NCBI RefSeq assembly: GCF_017884005.1
Contig: NZ_QFAY01000034.1
Coordinates: forward strand, 2,135-27,276
Reading direction: 5' to 3'
DNA length: 25,142 nucleotides
Source: Streptococcus panodentis
GTDB taxonomy: Bacteria > Bacillota > Bacilli > Lactobacillales > Streptococcaceae
The position numbers and the translations under genes were made by a program. A model generated the notes under the pieces. That model worked only from the letters and a program-made list of their open reading frames with translations. It did not search any database and had not been told where the DNA came from. Below, piece after piece: positions 24,193 through 25,142 of this stretch (the stretch's first letter is position 1; every line of letters begins with the position of its first letter).

Positions 24193-24618
24193 TTAGCACA
24201 TCTTGTTCAGCATGTCCACACGGATTTGGTGACGGCCGCCGTCGTATTTGCCGTTGACAAAGCCCTTGGCAATGTTCTTGGCCAGCTCATCTCCGACAAT
24301 TTCAGCTCCCATAGTAATGATGCGTGAATTATTGTGGCCGCGGGTCATATAGGCTGACCGTTCATCTGACACCTGCGCTGCCACCATCCCCTTGATTTTG
24401 GTGGCGACCATGAAAGGCCCTGCCCCATAGGCATCAATGACAATGCCCAGATTGCCTTCCTCTTCATTGACCTGACCGGCTACTGCCAGTGTCACATCGA
24501 CAAAGTCCTGTCCTTCTGCTGTTACATCACGGACTTGGAAACCTTCCTTTTGCAGAAAATCTTTTACAAGATCTTTTAATCTTAAACCAGCAGCGTCTGC
24601 TCCAATGATAATTGCCAT
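24193..24618 (-). CDS. lacA: Galactose-6-phosphate isomerase subunit LacA
   Basis: Partner of LacB in galactose-6-phosphate isomerase. 141 residues, RpiB fold ([60 protein letters not shown]). LacA differs from LacB in lacking the active-site Cys-Gly-Thr-Gly (here AYGAGPF), which is normal for this subunit. The start ATG has AGGAGAAG upstream. First gene of lacABCD, with a promoter and probable LacR operator 50-100 bp upstream. Confidence 0.96.
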   Translation of the reverse strand: MAIIIGADAAGLRLKDLVKDFLQKEGFQVRDVTAEGQDFVDVTLAVAGQVNEEEGNLGIVIDAYGAGPFMVATKIKGMVAAQVSDERSAYMTRGHNNSRIITMGAEIVGDELAKNIAKGFVNGKYDGGRHQIRVDMLNKMC

Positions 24619-24665
24619 TCTTCTTCTCCTTTTTTTGATTTATCTGCGCAGAATTTTGTTTATTA

Positions 24666-24682
24666 GAAACACCATTTGTTTC
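24666..24682. promoter_or_regulatory. Probable LacR operator of lacABCD
   Basis: Inverted repeat GAAACA-N5-TGTTTC (minus strand), immediately downstream of the predicted start of transcription. AT-rich TGTTT-type half-sites and this position suit a DeoR-family repressor such as LacR. lacR itself is not in the window. Confidence 0.55.
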
Positions 24683-24692
24683 TTACAAGCAT

Positions 24693-24721
24693 AATATACA
24701 CCTTTTTTATCTCTTTGTCAA
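24693..24721 (-). promoter_or_regulatory. Promoter of lacABCD
   Basis: On the minus strand, a perfect TTGACA (24716-24721), a 17-bp spacer and TATATT (24693-24698) with TG directly in front. The start is predicted near 24686, giving a leader of about 67 nt. No RAT or terminator is present, so this unit is controlled at initiation, unlike the other two. Confidence 0.85.
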
Positions 24722-25142
24722 TGATTTTTGTTTAAAATAATCAATATTTTTAAAATTATGATTACAGCAAACAAAAAAGACTCCTGTGAGCCTTGAAATT
24801 CTTTCCAATCCTTATACAAGCTTCATGCGAGACCTCAAAAAGCCCCGCTCTCTAACTCTTATACTCTTTCGACAATCTCTTCAAACTTCGTCAGCTCCAG
24901 GACTGTTTCGGGCCGGCAAATGAAGCAGACCAGAGGAGCTGATGATAGCAGACTTATTCGAAAACGGCCGATTCTTCTTTCTATTGCTTTCCTTGAAGAG
25001 CGAGAGACAGCGAACAGAATCGTTTCTTAACAGGGATACAGTCTTCTAGTTTGCTTTTAGCAGTTAGGCTGAGACAAAAGTCCTTCAGTCTCGCTTTGTT
25101 TTGGAAAAAAACTCTTGACGCGGTAGCTGATTGCTCAAAAGC
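24722..25142. repeat. Gene-free right flank with BOX-like remnant
   Basis: From 24856, TATACTCTTTCGACAATCTC and CTTCAAACTTCGTCAGCTCC match the pneumococcal boxA-type end. About 180 bp later, GTCTTCTAGTTTGCTTTTA (near 25039-25058) resembles the start of the opposite end, which is then lost. GAGAC/GTCTC near 25072-25094 followed by CTTTGTTTT may be a weak terminator. No credible gene is seen; the window ends before the next one. Confidence 0.5.

Overview
The window looks like chromosomal DNA from an oral Streptococcus, probably of the sanguinis/gordonii/mitis kind. I infer this from several signs: a late-competence comEA-comEC pair behind a ComX-type cin-box, BOX-like intergenic repeats with recognisable pneumococcal-type ends, a tagatose-6-phosphate lactose pathway with LacT antitermination, and strong AGGAGG ribosome sites. 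The species cannot be fixed from the sequence alone.

Layout. Positions 1-683 are non-coding and repeat-rich: 4.5 tandem copies of a 49-bp unit followed by BOX-like remnants. Positions 684-8302 are a run of minus-strand genes: a Gfo/Idh/MocA oxidoreductase, a DUF805 membrane protein with a long Q/G-rich 20-residue repeat tail, comEC, comEA, a small unassigned protein, an HXXEE-family membrane protein and the lysophosphatidate acyltransferase plsC. Most have their own promoter and terminator. Divergent from plsC, on the plus strand (8442-12771), are a P-type cation ATPase and a three-gene overlapping set: a TrmN6-like tRNA methyltransferase, a GIY-YIG protein, and an acetyltransferase fused to a glycosyltransferase-like C-terminus. 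The methyltransferase, and perhaps the ATPase, appear to be transcribed as leaderless mRNAs.

Positions 12772-13197 contain no protein gene. They hold an apparent free-standing structured RNA of about 200 nt (12899-13099) with an extended -10 promoter, a long closing stem around several hairpins, and an intrinsic terminator. The same 10-bp terminator stem occurs on the other side of the RNA at 12786-12810, with its T-tract facing the opposite strand. This is the best candidate for something undescribed here.

Positions 13198-24618 are a complete lactose/galactose catabolic locus on the minus strand, in three transcription units. lacABCD (24618-21734) has a promoter, a LacR-like dyad at the start site and a terminator. 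lacG2-lacE2 (21078-17993) and lacT-lacF-lacE-lacG (17706-13198) each lie behind a near-identical promoter, an antiterminator (RAT) and an overlapping terminator. PTS enzyme IIA (LacF) with either IICB (LacE or LacE2) imports lactose as lactose-6-phosphate. Either 6-phospho-beta-galactosidase (LacG or LacG2) cleaves it. LacAB, LacC and LacD then convert galactose-6-phosphate to triose phosphates. LacT should open the two leaders when lactose is imported. The second leader has a shortened RAT and a BOX-like element inserted before lacG2, and lacG2/lacE2 look AT-richer than their neighbours, which suggests a separate history. Positions 24722-25142 hold BOX-like remnants and no gene; lacR is not in the window.
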